Shown here: positions 45,386 through 56,769 of the stretch, piece by piece
Layout: the number at the start of each line of letters is the position of its first letter
How positions within the stretch are numbered: position 1 is the stretch's first letter
Assembly: GCA_011037195.1 (NCBI GenBank)
Contig: JAAEAF010000658.1
Span: 124,001-188,000 of the forward strand
DNA: 64,000 bases
Source: Triatoma infestans
Taxonomy: Eukaryota > Arthropoda > Insecta > Hemiptera > Reduviidae
Reading direction: 5' to 3'
Program-made: the position numbers and the translations under genes
The notes under the pieces: model-generated
Told to the model about the DNA's origin: nothing
What the model saw: the letters and a program-made list of their open reading frames with translations, nothing else
Database searches by the model: none

Positions 45386-46015
45386 TGGAGGTGAAGTGGC
45401 GTGCGACTTTATTGATATTTTGTTTTTCGCGAGTTTCTTTTAGTTTAGCAATGACTTTCTTTAAACTTCCTGTACACACATAAATACCTAAAAATTTTAT
45501 TTAATACACTCTTCCCGAAAAATTGATTTTTTTTTTTCTGGGCGTTCTGGAGGGAACAGTAGCGTTATGCTTCCCTCTAAAGTATCACTTCAGTATAATT
45601 TTAGGGTTTTTACATCCTACATAATAATATTACGTAATATACATTAGAAGCGTTCCTAGAATTGCAAATTTGAAGAAAATCGCTTAACCAAATTTACTAA
45701 TTTTACAGAATAGGTTTTTGGGTTTATTTTTGAATTTTCTCAAAAACGGTTACAACGATTTTTTTTAAAACTTGGATTACTTGCCACATAGATAGAAACG
45801 TATCACTTTTATTTGCCGAAGTCTATCAAGTTATTTTAATAACTTGCTATTCCAAGTCTAGCAGTGGTTTAAATTTGAATTTGCCTCCTAAGCTTTGTTT
45901 GTTTTCTTAGGGCGCTGTAACGGTATACATGTAAAAAATTCGTTACATATTTTTTATGGCCAACCCAACTAAATATTGGAAACATAACAATTTTAACGAA
46001 AATTAGTTGCTTATG
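45385..46015 (+). repeat. HPR repeat, right-half copy
   Basis: Interior words GTGCGACTTTATTGATAT, TTTAGCAATGACTTTCTTTA, GGAGGGAACAGTAGCGTTAT and GCCAACCCAACTAAATATTG occur in family order. The core near 45690 has lost the CCGGAAGT motif (AACCAAATTTAC). The end hairpin is eroded. Confidence 0.6.
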
Positions 46016-46245
46016 AAGCAAATGCGTTAAAGAAGTCCACTTCTTTAATTTTAATGAATTAATAAAAACAAAATTTACTCAAAAATAAATATTACATTGA
46101 TATAATAAATATTACATAAAGGAATAGTTTACATTCACTAAATCTACAGCGATCTTAATCCACTGGCACTTGGGTGATCAACATTATATCTCCTCTTATA
46201 TTGGCATGTGTTTACGTAAATTGAATATACAGTAAATTGAATATA

Positions 46246-47471
46246 CAGTACAAATCGTATAAGGGACAACCGTTTGTCACGTACAAAATCTCCGGTCCCG
46301 TAAAATGTCATAGTTGGTAAAATGCATAGAGACCGTTTATAACGTACAACCGTTTATAATGTACAAATTGGTTATAAGGAACATATTCCAGGATTCATTG
46401 AACTGTTTGCTATAGGTTGTAGTGAACAGGAAGGTTGTGTAAACACAGCTACCAAATTAATTCTAGGAATTATTTCCCCACTTTTCAAACTCTACAACTC
46501 TACAGTCTTAGAAAACATACCCTTGACCCTCAGTTTGATTTTTGTTAACGAATGACAATGCCTCGTCAATAATTTTTTATTGAGGAAAAATTCGAAATAA
46601 TTTCTCGAATTGAATCGGGAGATTGTGCGAGTAGTATCGTGAGTGAAATGGGGACATCTCGTTCCACTATATCGGGAATTCTTAAAACAAAGAGAAGATA
46701 ATTGAACAATTCAACAAGTGCCATAAAGTTAAAAAAAATAGGAGCTTCTCAACACAATGATTTGGACACCGCACTTTTAAGTTGGTTCAAACAACAACGA
46801 ACACACATACCCATTAATGATCCTATCCTTCAGCCAAAGCGAATGAGCTAGCTTCTCTTTTAAAAAAGAAAATTTCACAGCATGTTATGGATGCAAAGAT
46901 TTCATGCTCGGCATGACAGAGGCTTTGGAAAAATCTCAGGTGAGTCAGCTAGTGTTAAACAGAGTTTGACTGGAGACTGGCTTGAAAATGTCTGGCTTAA
47001 AATTAAAGAAGGTTACACTAAACATCAAATTTTTAATGCGGATGAGATGGGCCTATTTTACCGTCTGGCTCCCGACCACTCTCCGCAGCCTGTGGAATAT
47101 TGCGTAAGTTTTTTTTTAGTACAAATGGCCCAAATATCAACGAAGGACAAGCTTTGTTGACTATCTTCAAGGCGGTTGGGAAAAAATTTACATTAGAAGT
47201 AATGCAAACGCCAATAAAAGATAAAGGATTACATATGTATGTAAATAAATGCCTTTAACAGATTAGAATTGTCAATTTCCTCAAAAACCTTGAAAAATTA
47301 TTTTTAAATGACTTGCGCATAATGAAAGCTTCACATAAATGTATGCATTGGATGTGGTGTTCAGATATAACGAACTGTTCGCTATAAACGATATATTGGT
47401 TATAGTGAATACCGCTTATAACGAACAAAATTTGACAGTCCCCTGAAGTTCGTTATAACCGATTTATACTG
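46246..47471 (+). mobile_element. Tigger/pogo-type DNA transposon, internally deleted
   Basis: The left end reads CAGTACAAATCGTATAAGGG after TA (46244-46245). The right end reads, in reverse complement, CAGTATAAATCGGTTATAAC followed by TA (47472-47473). CAGTA.AAATCG inverted ends with a TA duplication are the pogo/Tigger signature. Subterminal words AACCGTTTATAACGTAC repeat inside both ends. At 1.23 kb it is shorter than an intact element (usually over 2 kb), matching loss of most of the catalytic domain. A partial duplication of the left end (GTAAATTGAATATACAGTA) lies just outside. Confidence 0.85.
46558..47235 (+). pseudogene. Tigger-type transposase relic
   Basis: From the ATG at 46558 the reading is MPRQ-stop, then FEIISRIESGDCASSIVSEM and TSRSTISGILKTK (CENP-B N-terminal helix-turn-helix). 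Next are NDLDTALLSWFKQQRTHIP (the second, CENP-B-type, DNA-binding domain), QRFHARHDRGFGKISGES, and LTGDWLENVWLKIKEGYTKH running into FNADEMGLFYRL, which carries the first catalytic Asp. After 47100 only short fragments follow and the remaining catalytic residues are deleted. At least one stop and several frameshifts are present. Confidence 0.85.
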
Positions 47472-47473
47472 TA

Positions 47474-48135
47474 GTTGTCTATAAAAACTTACGCGTTGTA
47501 AGTGGTTAGATTGATTCTTATATGCAACTGGTTTGCTAAACCCAAGTAAGTTGCCACATATCTAGTATTTTATGTAGATCAGATAATACGAATAGATAAG
47601 CACAGAATATATATATTTTTTTTTTTCAAAATAATTACTAATTTAAATATAACCAGTATCTACTGACATACCGTAATAGATTTTGAAAAGTACTCTGTCA
47701 TTTTCCAGTTTTCACTTCGTATATCATTTATAATAAATAAAATATTCATTATCATACTTAATATCAATCATTGATAATATTATTAAAATTTCATGAATGT
47801 TCGGTAATATTATAATAATATATTGATTTATTGATTTTACTGCTATTAACTTTTTACAATAGGACATTATTTTTCATAACAGCATTTTTCGGCAGAATAA
47901 TGACTTAGTTGAAATTTTTTATGTGTGCGATTTTCCTTATAATATTTGTACATTTGTGTAAGGAAAAATAAAACGTATTACATAATATAAAGAGCTTCAT
48001 TTATAAAGTTATTTATTTTGTACATTTATTTCTTTTATGATCTATTTAATGTTGAAAAAAATAACGTCAGAATTTAATAAACCTGAATCTTTTGTTTATG
48101 GTTAGGCAAACCATACTGACGTCTTTGTATTGTAT
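47474..48135. other. AT-rich region without genes
   Basis: A/T-rich sequence with a T-run near 47612 and TAATATT-rich DNA. No family could be recognised. Confidence 0.45.
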
Positions 48136-48139
48136 GAAA

Positions 48140-48985
48140 GTCGTTTTACTTTCTCTTTACTTACTGGTCTATTGCGATCGTCGATAAATTTTCGGAATTG
48201 ATTTTTTTCATTTTTTACCGGAAATACTTATCCCCCCCCCCGCCAACTGAGTACGAAAAAATGTTTTTAGCGAATGTTCTACCTATACTGTATATAACGT
48301 TCTGAACGAACAAGTGTGTAACAGAAACATTACGTTGATGTAAACTCTCTACACGAACTAAATAAATTTATTTCTGACGATGGATGAAAATCCGAATCCA
48401 AGTCAGGAATATGATTATGCATGCAACGACGGATAAAATACTACATGTTATCCAGCATTGAGGCGGACATAACTACATATTTTATATATTTGCCCGAATT
48501 AAAATTTAAAGATACATGAATCTTCTCAAGACAGTTAATAGTTAAAGTGATTACATTGTCGTCACTGAAGATACCTATTGAAATTTGAAATCTGACGACA
48601 CAGTTTTTCTTAAAAATCCCTATAAAATCAATATTTCCCAGAAAAATGTTTCAAATAAAAGTGATAGGCATTTATGTCTGTAAATAGTACACGATGTTTA
48701 GAGAAAATCGTTTCAGAGCAATATTTCACAAAATATTGATAAACTTAAAAAAAAAAAATCATTTAATAAAGTCGAACTTCCAGTTGAGGGATTTTGATTA
48801 AAACCTTCGTGCGGGTGCGATATTTTAAGCGGAATATTAAGTTTAAGCTTTCTGCGATTTATTGTTTTTATACTTAGGAGATCTCCGGTGAAGACTTGAT
48901 ATTTCCTAGATATTTCCGGTGAATACTTGATCGCAATCTTTTTTCTTACTTACAGTAAGAGAATCTGAAAATCCTATTCCAAGTA
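48140..48985. repeat. HPR repeat, inverted composite with nested foldback
   Basis: The left part opens TTTTACTTTCTCTTTACTTA and GCGATCG, with TTACCGGAAATACTT. The right part (from about 48540) is in the opposite sense and ends ATATTTCCGGTG, CTTGATCGCAATC and TTACAGTAAGAG. The same terminus thus faces outward on both sides. An F1 foldback arm (48305-48478) lies between. Confidence 0.6.
48305..48478 (+). mobile_element. Foldback element F1, single arm
   Basis: AACAAGTGTGTAACAGAAAC, GACGATGGATGAAAATCCGA, TATGCATGCAACGACGGAT and GTTATCCAGCATTG follow the order of the right arms at 13.8 and 28.3 kb. The opposite arm is missing. Confidence 0.65.
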
Positions 48986-48989
48986 TAAT

Positions 48990-50370
48990 CAGTCTTAAAA
49001 TTCATCTAATGTCTAATCCATTTTATATCCGAGTCAATCCGAACATACCCGAATAGTTTATTATTAAATTATGTACTTAATGTCAATTAGGGAATAATCG
49101 TTGAAGGGAATAAATATCGATTTGTTATACAAATCAACTAATTTGCCTAATATAATTGATTTTTGTCAGATATAAACCTGTAGTAGTTCAAAATAAATAG
49201 AAAATTATAACATAATTTCGCCAGGTTTATCTCACTCACTATCTATTAGAAATACTTTATCCAATCCTCTTTCTTCCATTTCGCACAATAGATCATAATT
49301 TGAACGTTTGAATTGTTAAAAACATTTTGTTTTGTTAAACTACGTACATTCATCGCCTAAATTAGCTGAAATATGAGTTTATTGCTCTGTATGAGTTTTG
49401 TTTGTCTTGTTTTTGGTTATATGTAAATTGATCTGAGATACCCATATTTGTTAAAATCACATAGAAATGTATATATATTATTATGTTCAGAATTTCTGCC
49501 ATATATGTATACTACACATATTTGTATAAGTACATACATACTATATGACCAAAGTCTACATAATCTTGCCCCATCTATATATATAGGGAGTAAGTAGAAG
49601 CAAAGCTAATTAGTTAATGAATGAAACAGTTTGTGACCTGAGGGACAACACTCAAAGGACTATATAATTGTACTTTACACATTTCTGATTACAAAGCTCA
49701 TAACTGAAAACCCGGAAGCGTATTGACAAGGGATAGAGAGAAAGAGAGAGAGAATATGAGTGAGTGAGTGTGAGGAGGGGGTGAGGGGTGAAATAGACAG
49801 TGACTAAGTGAATGGTATACAGTTTCACCCACTCTTCTTCTCCGTGCCTCTTTTCTTTGAGCCACCCGTTAGCACAACCTTTGACGACTTTGTTTGTTAA
49901 AATCATTTCTCATATAATAAACAAACACTTCTGTTATGTCTGTCACAGAATCCTCCTTCCTTCCATTATTTGTACCCTTTAGAGGTGCACAGTTTAATCC
50001 CAGCCCCCAGCCACCACGTGTTTGTGATCGTTCTTGTGATTAACGTACATCATGATTAACATCTATTGGCCGATCCAAGCCAAGATAGGCTTGGTCAAAC
50101 GCCAGGAATATTACAGAAATGGGAGTAATGTTTAAATCAATGTTTTTACTTCCAATATATAGTGATAGTGGTAATAATTGATTGTTTTACTAATCATCAA
50201 GTAATTGAAAGCAATTAAATTGGATTATAATCCATTTTGCTTGAATGAATTTATGATGGTTTGCAATTTCTATTTTGTATCCTTCAATTTTTAGTTTAAA
50301 AGTAATAAAATCTGATGAAAAAAAATCATTCATGCGATTTTTTGTTACAGGTGATGAAAATCATATTCAT
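48990..50370. other. Region without identifiable genes
   Basis: AT-rich, with a GA-rich patch (49728-49752). A 84-residue minus-strand ORF at 49652-49906 spans this patch and shows no domain. No repeat family was recognised. Confidence 0.4.
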
Positions 50371-50374
50371 TTTT

Positions 50375-51060
50375 TGCTACTTTCTCTCCTCCCAATAAAT
50401 GAGAAAGTATTGCGATCGTGTCCAGTTCACGAAATTGAGTTTTGAGCTGTGAATACATCCTATACAATCCCCCAAAAATGGAATTTGCCGAAAAAAAAAA
50501 ATCAAATAAAAATTACAGGCGTTTAGATGATAGATGTTTAAAGAAACTCGTTGGAATAAATTTTGGTTTAAATCGCAAAAAAAATAAAATTCGGTAAAGT
50601 TGCTGCACTTTCAGTTGATGCGTGGTTTTGATCGAAATCTTGTATCAGTTGCGAGTATTTTTTAACTAAACGGATTATCAAATGAGTTATCTGTGATTTT
50701 TTTTTTTTTTTAATTTAAGGCGCTTCAACATCTATGGTCATTAGCGCCCGGAGCCTTCTCAATGCACTGCCGGCCTCCGGACAACACTGTCCATCACCGA
50801 ACTGTGAGCTGCAGAGGCACCTAGGAAGAAAAAAAAATCTAAGGGTAGCACTGGACTCGAACCCGGGACCTCCGCGTGGGATTCCAATGCGCTAACCACT
50901 TAGTAGCTAAGTCCCCTATTTTTGAAATAATATTTCACACATACACACATACACACAGACCAATAGCTAAAAACCTGTTTATCGAACTTAAAAGAAACCT
51001 CAAAATATATATTTCTGGTGAAAAACTAATTTTCGATTTTAGGAATAAAAAAAAAAGAGC
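50375..51060. repeat. HPR repeat, inverted composite split by a SINE
   Basis: Starts CTACTTTCTCTCCTCCCAAT and GTATTGCGATCGTGTCCAG. From 50480 it is in reverse sense (CAAATAAAAATTACAGGCG, TGCACTTTCAGTTGATG). It continues beyond the S3 SINE with CACACATACACACAGACCA and AAACCTCAAAATATATATTT. The final terminus is lost. Confidence 0.6.
50711..50917 (-). repeat. SINE family S3, nested in HPR
   Basis: On the plus strand it begins at the A/T tail (TTAATTTAAGGCGCTTCAAC) and runs through CATCTATGGTCATTAGCGCC, GGACAACACTGTCCATCACC, CTAGGAAG and ACTCGAACCCGGGACC (B box reversed) to GCGCTAACCACTTAGTAGCT (A box reversed). It separates the AAATGAGTTATCTGTGATTT part of an HPR copy from its CA-tract part. 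Confidence 0.8.
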
Positions 51061-51089
51061 AATAAAATCAATATAATTAATTTATTACA

Positions 51090-51210
51090 AGAAGTAATAA
51101 GTGCAAAAATCATTTATCTGAAAGAAATTTTTTCACCGCAATAACTATTGTAAATTACAGTAAAAGAAATCGTGTGAGTGAGTGTTTCTCAACAGATTAT
51201 TTTTTTTTCT
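51090..51210 (+). repeat. HPR repeat, end fragment
   Basis: ATTACAGTAAAAGAAATCGTG then TGAGTGAGTGTTTCTCAACA and AGATTATTTTTTTT: the terminus of the family with a broken hairpin. Confidence 0.55.
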
Positions 51211-51214
51211 CAAC

Positions 51215-52325
51215 ATTTTTAGAAATATAGTTCCGTTTAGGTGAAATCCATTGATCCTAAAATATTTGCAAACATTTGATCAAGTTAGCAGTTTTTTTTT
51301 TTTTTTTTTGGAGGGGTGGGAAGTAAAGTTGGTCAGTTTTTATTGCACTATACATTCTGCGTGCTGGTAGGTATAATGATTCATCAAGTTCCTCCCCTCC
51401 AGATGTTTATGGCTGACGTCCATGATAATGAGGGTAATCATACTATTTCTACGTACTTTCTTTTTCTAAAGAATAACCCCCTCTCGCTCTGTCTCTCTCT
51501 TGCTCACAGTGTAGTTTTCCCTAAGTAACAAACAAATGAAAAAGAGAAAAAGAGGGTGAACGTTAAAGAGCGTGATATCCAACTTCCACTGCCGAGGAAT
51601 ACCCTGATCTAGCCATTTAGTTTTTCACCCTCAAACAATTTCTCAACCCAGCTCTACTTGGACAGACATTTCCCATTTGAAGTGCCACCGACCTCCTGCT
51701 GTGAATCTGGCGGTTCTTTGCCACACCATAGTTCTTAGGATGCTTCTCTTTCTCTCTCATCTGGAGTGGATTCAAACTTCCTCCATCCTCCATTACTTGT
51801 TCTCTCTTTTATATAAAATAAGTGTGTGTAACAACGGCTATTTAGTAGATAACTAACACTGGACAGGATACTAAACCCTTATTCTTGCACACCCCCCTCT
51901 TTTCTTCTTTCAATTCTAACAGTCCTTGATAAAAGAGAAAATCTATATATAAGTCTATATATAAATGTTTATATGGACAAGTATTATGTAGGAAATGGTT
52001 ACATTAAATTTCATGTATTATTTATGTACTGTGTATATTATTTATGTATTTATTATGAAATTTTCTTTCCATACCCTTTGTTCTACATTCAGTTTCAAAG
52101 TTCTGATTTGCAAATTTTACATCAATAAATTATCCTTTATAATTTATAGTTGATTAAAAAGTATGGGATTTTCAAATAGAACTTTATTAATATTATTCGT
52201 GTATGGGAAGAGATCAAATCCTGCGCTATCTAAAGCCACATTGTATTACCCCCAAAGAAAAAGAACAAAAAAGTCAGACCTGGACCTAATCGAAGAATAA
52301 TCTTACTAGGGGAACAGGCTATGTT
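51215..52325. other. Region without identifiable genes
   Basis: Contains a T-run at 51291-51309, a pyrimidine-rich patch (51480-51510) and moderately mixed-composition DNA from 51550 to 51800. No repeat or coding motif could be assigned. Confidence 0.4.
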
Positions 52326-52329
52326 CAGC

Positions 52330-53010
52330 GATAGTCTGTCCTGAAAAGAATTTCTTCATATCCTAAGCAATCTTTTCTAAAACATGGTTAAATCTTTTCT
52401 CTGATCTCAACAAATTCTACAAAATGTGGTCTTCTTTGGTCATGAGTCCAATCATATAGAGATATTATCTCCTTAAATTATAGTGGCCAGTAAGAGATCC
52501 AACCAGATGCCTGAAAGAAGTCTGTAAAAGATACTGCAATATTTTATCTTAATTCTGTCCGTTTCCCAGTGAGTATTGTAGACTGTCGATAACTCCTGTT
52601 ACACTTTTCATGTCTAGAAGCTTGATAGATTTGTGTTACCAAAGATATACGAATATCAGGCTTGGAATCAATGAAGCGGAAAACGTCTAATTTTGGCCAA
52701 CCTAACCAGCTGCTTATTTCCTAAGATTATATTACCTGCTAACAGATTAGAAGAACATTCTTAGAGAAAGATAGCTCTTCCAGTCTTCTAGGACATTCTA
52801 GTAACTGTTTGGAGAATGTAATGCCTTTAATTCAACCTGACTTGACTACCCGAACAGATACAAAAACCTTTTAAATTTGATTTGTATGATGTTCATCCGT
52901 TATACAATAAACAATAGCATAACTTCAGCCTGGAAAGCAGTGGTCTATTCTTCAGAGGATATTGGCAAATTAGATTGTAACTCTCAAACTACAATCCATT
53001 GTAGAATAAC
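52330..53010 (-). pseudogene. R1/LOA-type LINE: RNase H to C-terminus, decayed
   Basis: On the minus strand, TTAFQAEVMLL (about 52930-52965) is the AFQAE motif of RNase H. GNKQLVRLAKI near 52720 replaces GNE.AD.LA. SKPDIRISLVTQIYQASRHE follows, then (about 52470-52500) a frame encoding FRHLVGSLTG.YNLRRY, nearly the same motif as in the 33.6 kb relic. The zinc-knuckle region that should follow is barely recognisable. Several stops and shifts are present. Confidence 0.65.
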
Positions 53011-53174
53011 CGTCCATTTAACAACAACCTCAGTACTTTAACGTTAAATAGCACTTTAAGACAAACTTGAGGTTTAGGCCCCCTTACAAATATCATATTT
53101 CCATGATCAATTAATACCTAGTAGGATCAAAAAGATGATATAAATCATGTTTCATGTTTACGTTCCACGTTACA

Positions 53175-53480
53175 ATGAAATCATCAAAACTTAAATGCCT
53201 ATCACTTTTATTTGAAATATTTTAACAGAAAATAGATTTTTGGTGGGCTGTGATAGAGCTTTAGCTTTCCTCCAAAGCTCCATTATAATTTACGGTTTAA
53301 GCAGTTATGAATAAACATATTAAAAGCCTACTCTGCTAGTATTTCGAATTTGAAAATAACCATTTAAACCGGAAGTGCCTTTACAAAGCAAGTTTCTCAG
53401 TTTTTGCGATTTGCTAAAAAACACCCCCGTCGTATTTCTTTAAACTTGGAATTTTCACTGCATGTATATATTTAACCTAT
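53175..53480 (+). repeat. HPR repeat, internal fragment
   Basis: CACTTTTATTTGAAATATTT, GGGCTGTGATAGAGCTTTAG, AAACCGGAAGTGCCTTTAC (core near 53369) and TTTCTCAGTTTTTGCGATT follow the family order. Confidence 0.65.
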
Positions 53481-53530
53481 CAATTTCAATAGTTGTGGTG
53501 GTTGGTTCCGTAGAGCTGGAAAGCATCATA

Positions 53531-53756
53531 GACATTTTCCGTGGTAGCCTGCTTCGTTTTGTGGTCATCGACCGGTTTCGGGCGTTCGCCCATCTTCAGG
53601 ATGCGTTTTTCAGACAATGTGACACTCTGTGTGTAAACTGAATTTGCTCTATGCAAGTCTGTGTTGTCACACTGTCTGAAAAAGCATCCTGAAGATGGGC
53701 GATCGCCCGAAACCTCGATGACTACAAAACGAAGCAGGCTACCACGGAAAATGTCT
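53531..53756. mobile_element. Foldback element F2 (arms of about 95 bp)
   Basis: The left arm, 53531-53626, has AGACATTTTCCGTGGTAGCC, CGACCGGTTTCGGGCG and CCATCTTCAGGATGC. The right arm, about 53665-53756, is its reverse complement (GCATCCTGAAGATGGGCG ... GGCTACCACGGAAAATGTCT) with few mismatches. The loop is about 38 bp. The 99-residue minus-strand ORF here arises because both arms lack stops in that frame. Confidence 0.8.
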
Positions 53757-54014
53757 CTGATGCTATCAATTTCAATCTGTATCATTACACCTCAAGAGTT
53801 GTTAATAGAGATACTCACTGACTGCTGGATTTAGGTAATCTCAATTTACTTTCTGCAACCTGTCACTTCCCGCCACCACTATCTGACCTGCAGATAGAAT
53901 AAATGTTGACGAAAATTCATTTAAAAAGAATGTAAATATTTGTCAATTGCATTAAGGACGGACGCGTTTGTTAAGGTGCGCTCTTCATTACCGTATTTTT
54001 GTTGTTGTTCCGAA

Positions 54015-54420
54015 CAAGCAGGAGCCTTCAGAGAAGCGACAGAGAAGTCAATCAATGGAGGAATAGTGAATTGGAGAAGAACTGGGGGAGTGCCAGGCTA
54101 GAAGTGTTATTAAGGTCATAAGGCAGGGGGAATTCGGCGTATTTTTGCTCCCTGAATAAGGTACAAGTGAGAATCCTGGTCGGTGTATTGATTAAACACG
54201 CTTGGATATCTGGTCAATTGCACAAAGTAGGCATAGAAGGTCAATTCCTGTCAAAATTGTGTCGATGGAGCTAGAGAAACAGTGTACTAATAATTAGATC
54301 AGTGTCTCGTTTGCATACTTGGGTGAGCAACTCTCTTGGGATTACTTGATGGGTCAGATACTTCTAAGAACCATCCCCGTTGTAATCTTTCGAGATTGCT
54401 GGGGAGAGAGGGGAGATTTT
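54015..54420 (+). pseudogene. R1/I-type LINE C-terminus
   Basis: Words in family order: FCSLNKVQVRILVGVLI (54145-54195; LVGVL is the conserved post-RNase H motif), SGQLHKVGIEG (H.IG motif), then LCRWS where the zinc-knuckle begins. After a shift, the reading passes HTWVSNSLGI to a GSDTS-like stretch. Upstream, QWRNSELEKNWGSARLEVLL fits the tryptophan-rich linker. Confidence 0.65.
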
Positions 54421-54424
54421 TAGG

Positions 54425-54930
54425 AGATACCTTTCTTTCACCTTAGTGGAAGAGGGATAGGAGCCATATTGACTTAGGTCTCGCGCCTTCGAGCAACCGC
54501 AATTGTAGCTGCAGTAAGACAAAGTCGTATGGTTTATGCACTACATAAAAAAAAAAATACGGTTAATCTATTTTTTTTTTATAATTATGTAATTGGATTT
54601 AATTTAATTTTTTTATTTTCAATTTTACTTCTTTTGTTCACTTGATGTGGACTTTGTAAATAAGAAGAAATCATGATAGTAGAAAATTGATTAAGTTTTG
54701 CATTAAAAGTAAAAGGAATAAAGGGGTAAAATGAGGTAAAGCTTTTACCCCTTAGAGTCATTGTATGATTAATTAGTAAAGTTTGTAAAGGAAGACAATG
54801 AGGTTTGCAAGGTACTAAACCTCATACTCCAATGCCCTAATATCGGCTAACACTCCGCCAACCACCAACTCACAACAGCGGATTATTTTAGTTTTTTTTT
54901 CGTACTACAACAAACTGTTGTTTGAAACTA
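54425..54930. other. AT-rich region without genes
   Basis: AT-rich sequence with T-runs near 54571-54580 and 54893-54900. The stretch TTTTACCCCTTAGAG near 54740 is a local inverted partner of GGGGTAAAATGAGG. No gene was seen. Confidence 0.4.
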
Positions 54931-54934
54931 TTTT

Positions 54935-55700
54935 ACAAATCTGGATTGAAAACACTCACTCAACTATCTCTGCCCAAAATACTTCCTGAATTTTTACTCT
55001 AATATTTAGTGTGTTGGGATGGTTAGGACAGCAGGCTTAAAGTTTCAGTTGTTTTTTTCCCCAGAATTCCTTAATTAATTAAATTTCATCTATAAAAATG
55101 TTTCAACTAGTTATAAGTGATTACATATACATTTGTGTAACATGTAGAGTGATTTTAAAGAAAATTTATGGGGCTATTTTCCGAGAACGATTGAATTCGA
55201 GTAAACAATTGATACTTAATAATACGATCAATAAAGTCGCTTTTCCGGCTGATGAATTTTCACCAAAATATTCATAGAGCTGCCAATATTGGTACCTAAA
55301 AGAAATGCCAGGATAATCAAGTTTGAGCATTTTGCAATTTTTCACAAACTGTTAATGTTTTAACGAAATATCTCAAAAGCGAAAAAAAATCGCATAAATC
55401 TCAAAGTTGGTATTCCGTTTATGTACTAACACCGCTTCTGACCTGGAGGTTTCGGGCAAAATCCATCAACCAAAAGCGGTTCCAGTTTTCAACAATTTTC
55501 TCGAAAACGGCTCCAACGTTTTTTTTTAAACTTCGTGAACTATCTACATATGCAAATAACTACACTTTTATTTAAACAGTTTTCCGAGATAATAATTTTT
55601 TTTGGTGGCTCTAAGGGAACAATAGCGTTATGCTTCCACTTCAGTAAAAGAGGTACAGTAGGTTTCATAATCTATAAAATATTAATTTTTTCTTACCACC
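54935..55700. repeat. HPR repeat, tail-to-tail composite
   Basis: The left part starts AAATCTGGATTGAAAACACTCACTC (the hairpin end in minus orientation) and runs to about 55350 (GCACTTCCGG replaced by TCGCTTTTCCGGCTGATG near 55240). From about 55360 the same interior reappears in plus orientation (ATATCTCAAAAGCG, TTGGTATTCCGTTTATGTAC) and continues to AATAGCGTTATGCTTCC. The symmetry axis falls at the place of the dinucleotide tract. Confidence 0.6.
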
Positions 55701-56298
55701 TGTATAAGTAATATAATTTCATCTCTACTCCAAGGTAAAGCCATAGACATATGGTTTTTGTTGAACTGTTCAGCTAACCCAAATCTGACTCTATCTTTTC
55801 TAGAGTCCATTCAGGAAATTTTTCTTTAATTCACCTCCCCCACCCCTATTATTTTCTGGTTTCCATAAAATTTCTATGAATATTCATATAACCTGTTGTT
55901 CAATTGATTGGAAACAACTTGTAAGTGTTGTGAATTTTCTCCATTCCATGTAGTCGACCGCATCAAAGATGCCAGTGACACTGAATCTGATCCCGATCAC
56001 TTGCTGAAGAGTCGAATGGGTTTGCGAGAATAGAAAGCACCAAGCCTCAACCCTGGGTTTTTGCAGTTAACAACCGCCAAATTCGATGCTTGAGTTAGCC
56101 TTCAAACGGCTTTCAAACAGCCTAGGAAGATCTGCAATTATTTTTCAAACCAATTATACAAGCGTGAGTTATTCTCTGCCAGCTGGCTAACAAACAGCAC
56201 TTAAACTATCGTTACAATAAGGCTAAAGTTCTTTTCAAATTCTAACTAGTCACCATTTGCAGCTCCTTCTCAACGGCTATTCCTTAGCAATCTTCTCA
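55701..56298. other. Region without identifiable features
   Basis: Mixed-composition DNA, locally less AT-rich (55950-56110). GCTTTCAAAC-type words are repeated near 56100-56125. No ORF or repeat family was recognised. Confidence 0.35.
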
Positions 56299-56303
56299 AT
56301 ATG

Positions 56304-56757
56304 TATAATAGGTACGAGAAGGAGTGAATTGGGTTTATATGAAGAAATAAACTGGAAATAATGCTGAACACGGTATAATCAGAAAGTAACACAAACTGCC
56401 AGGACTTTACACGATATAGAGAATTGATAGTGAGAGATGTAGAGTGAGTAAAAAGAAGGGTAGTCGTTGGTTGCTGACGCGCTGTAATTGCTGTATAAAC
56501 TGTTTGAAAGACTATCCCTCTGTAGAGCTAGCTCAGCTCTATATGTACCGAGTCTCCCACTCTAGTCTGGTCTAAGTAGCGAGTGAGTCTCTCAATTTTG
56601 GTATCTCTCTCTCTGCTTTAGATCTCTCTCCTGCTTGGATCTGCAACGGCTAGCAACATCTGGCAGTTTGGTTACTTCCTGATTATACGGTGTTCAGCAT
56701 TTTTTCCAGTTTATTTCTTCTTATAAACCCAATTCTCTCCTTCTCATACCCATTATA
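56304..56757. mobile_element. MITE family M1, complete copy with TIRs and target duplication
   Basis: A 454-bp non-autonomous element. The left arm 56304-56401 and right arm 56661-56757 are inverted copies of about 97 bp with few differences (shared words GAAATAAACTGGAAA, ATGCTGAACAC and AAACTGCCA). The 5-bp direct repeat ATATG flanks it at 56299-56303 and 56758-56762. The core holds GGTTGCTGACGCGCTGTAAT and CCCACTCTAGTCTGG. There is no transposase. The superfamily is unassigned; long TIRs without coding sequence exclude a retroelement. Confidence 0.85.
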
Positions 56758-56769
56758 ATATGTTTAATC

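Noticed and set aside
46882..47160. Possible domesticated Tigger-derived gene
   Set aside because: The start frame has stops and the reading breaks after the first catalytic motif, so decay is more likely than use.
53486..53785. 99-codon minus-strand ORF as a gene
   Set aside because: It lies over the two arms of foldback F2; both arms happen to lack stops in this frame.
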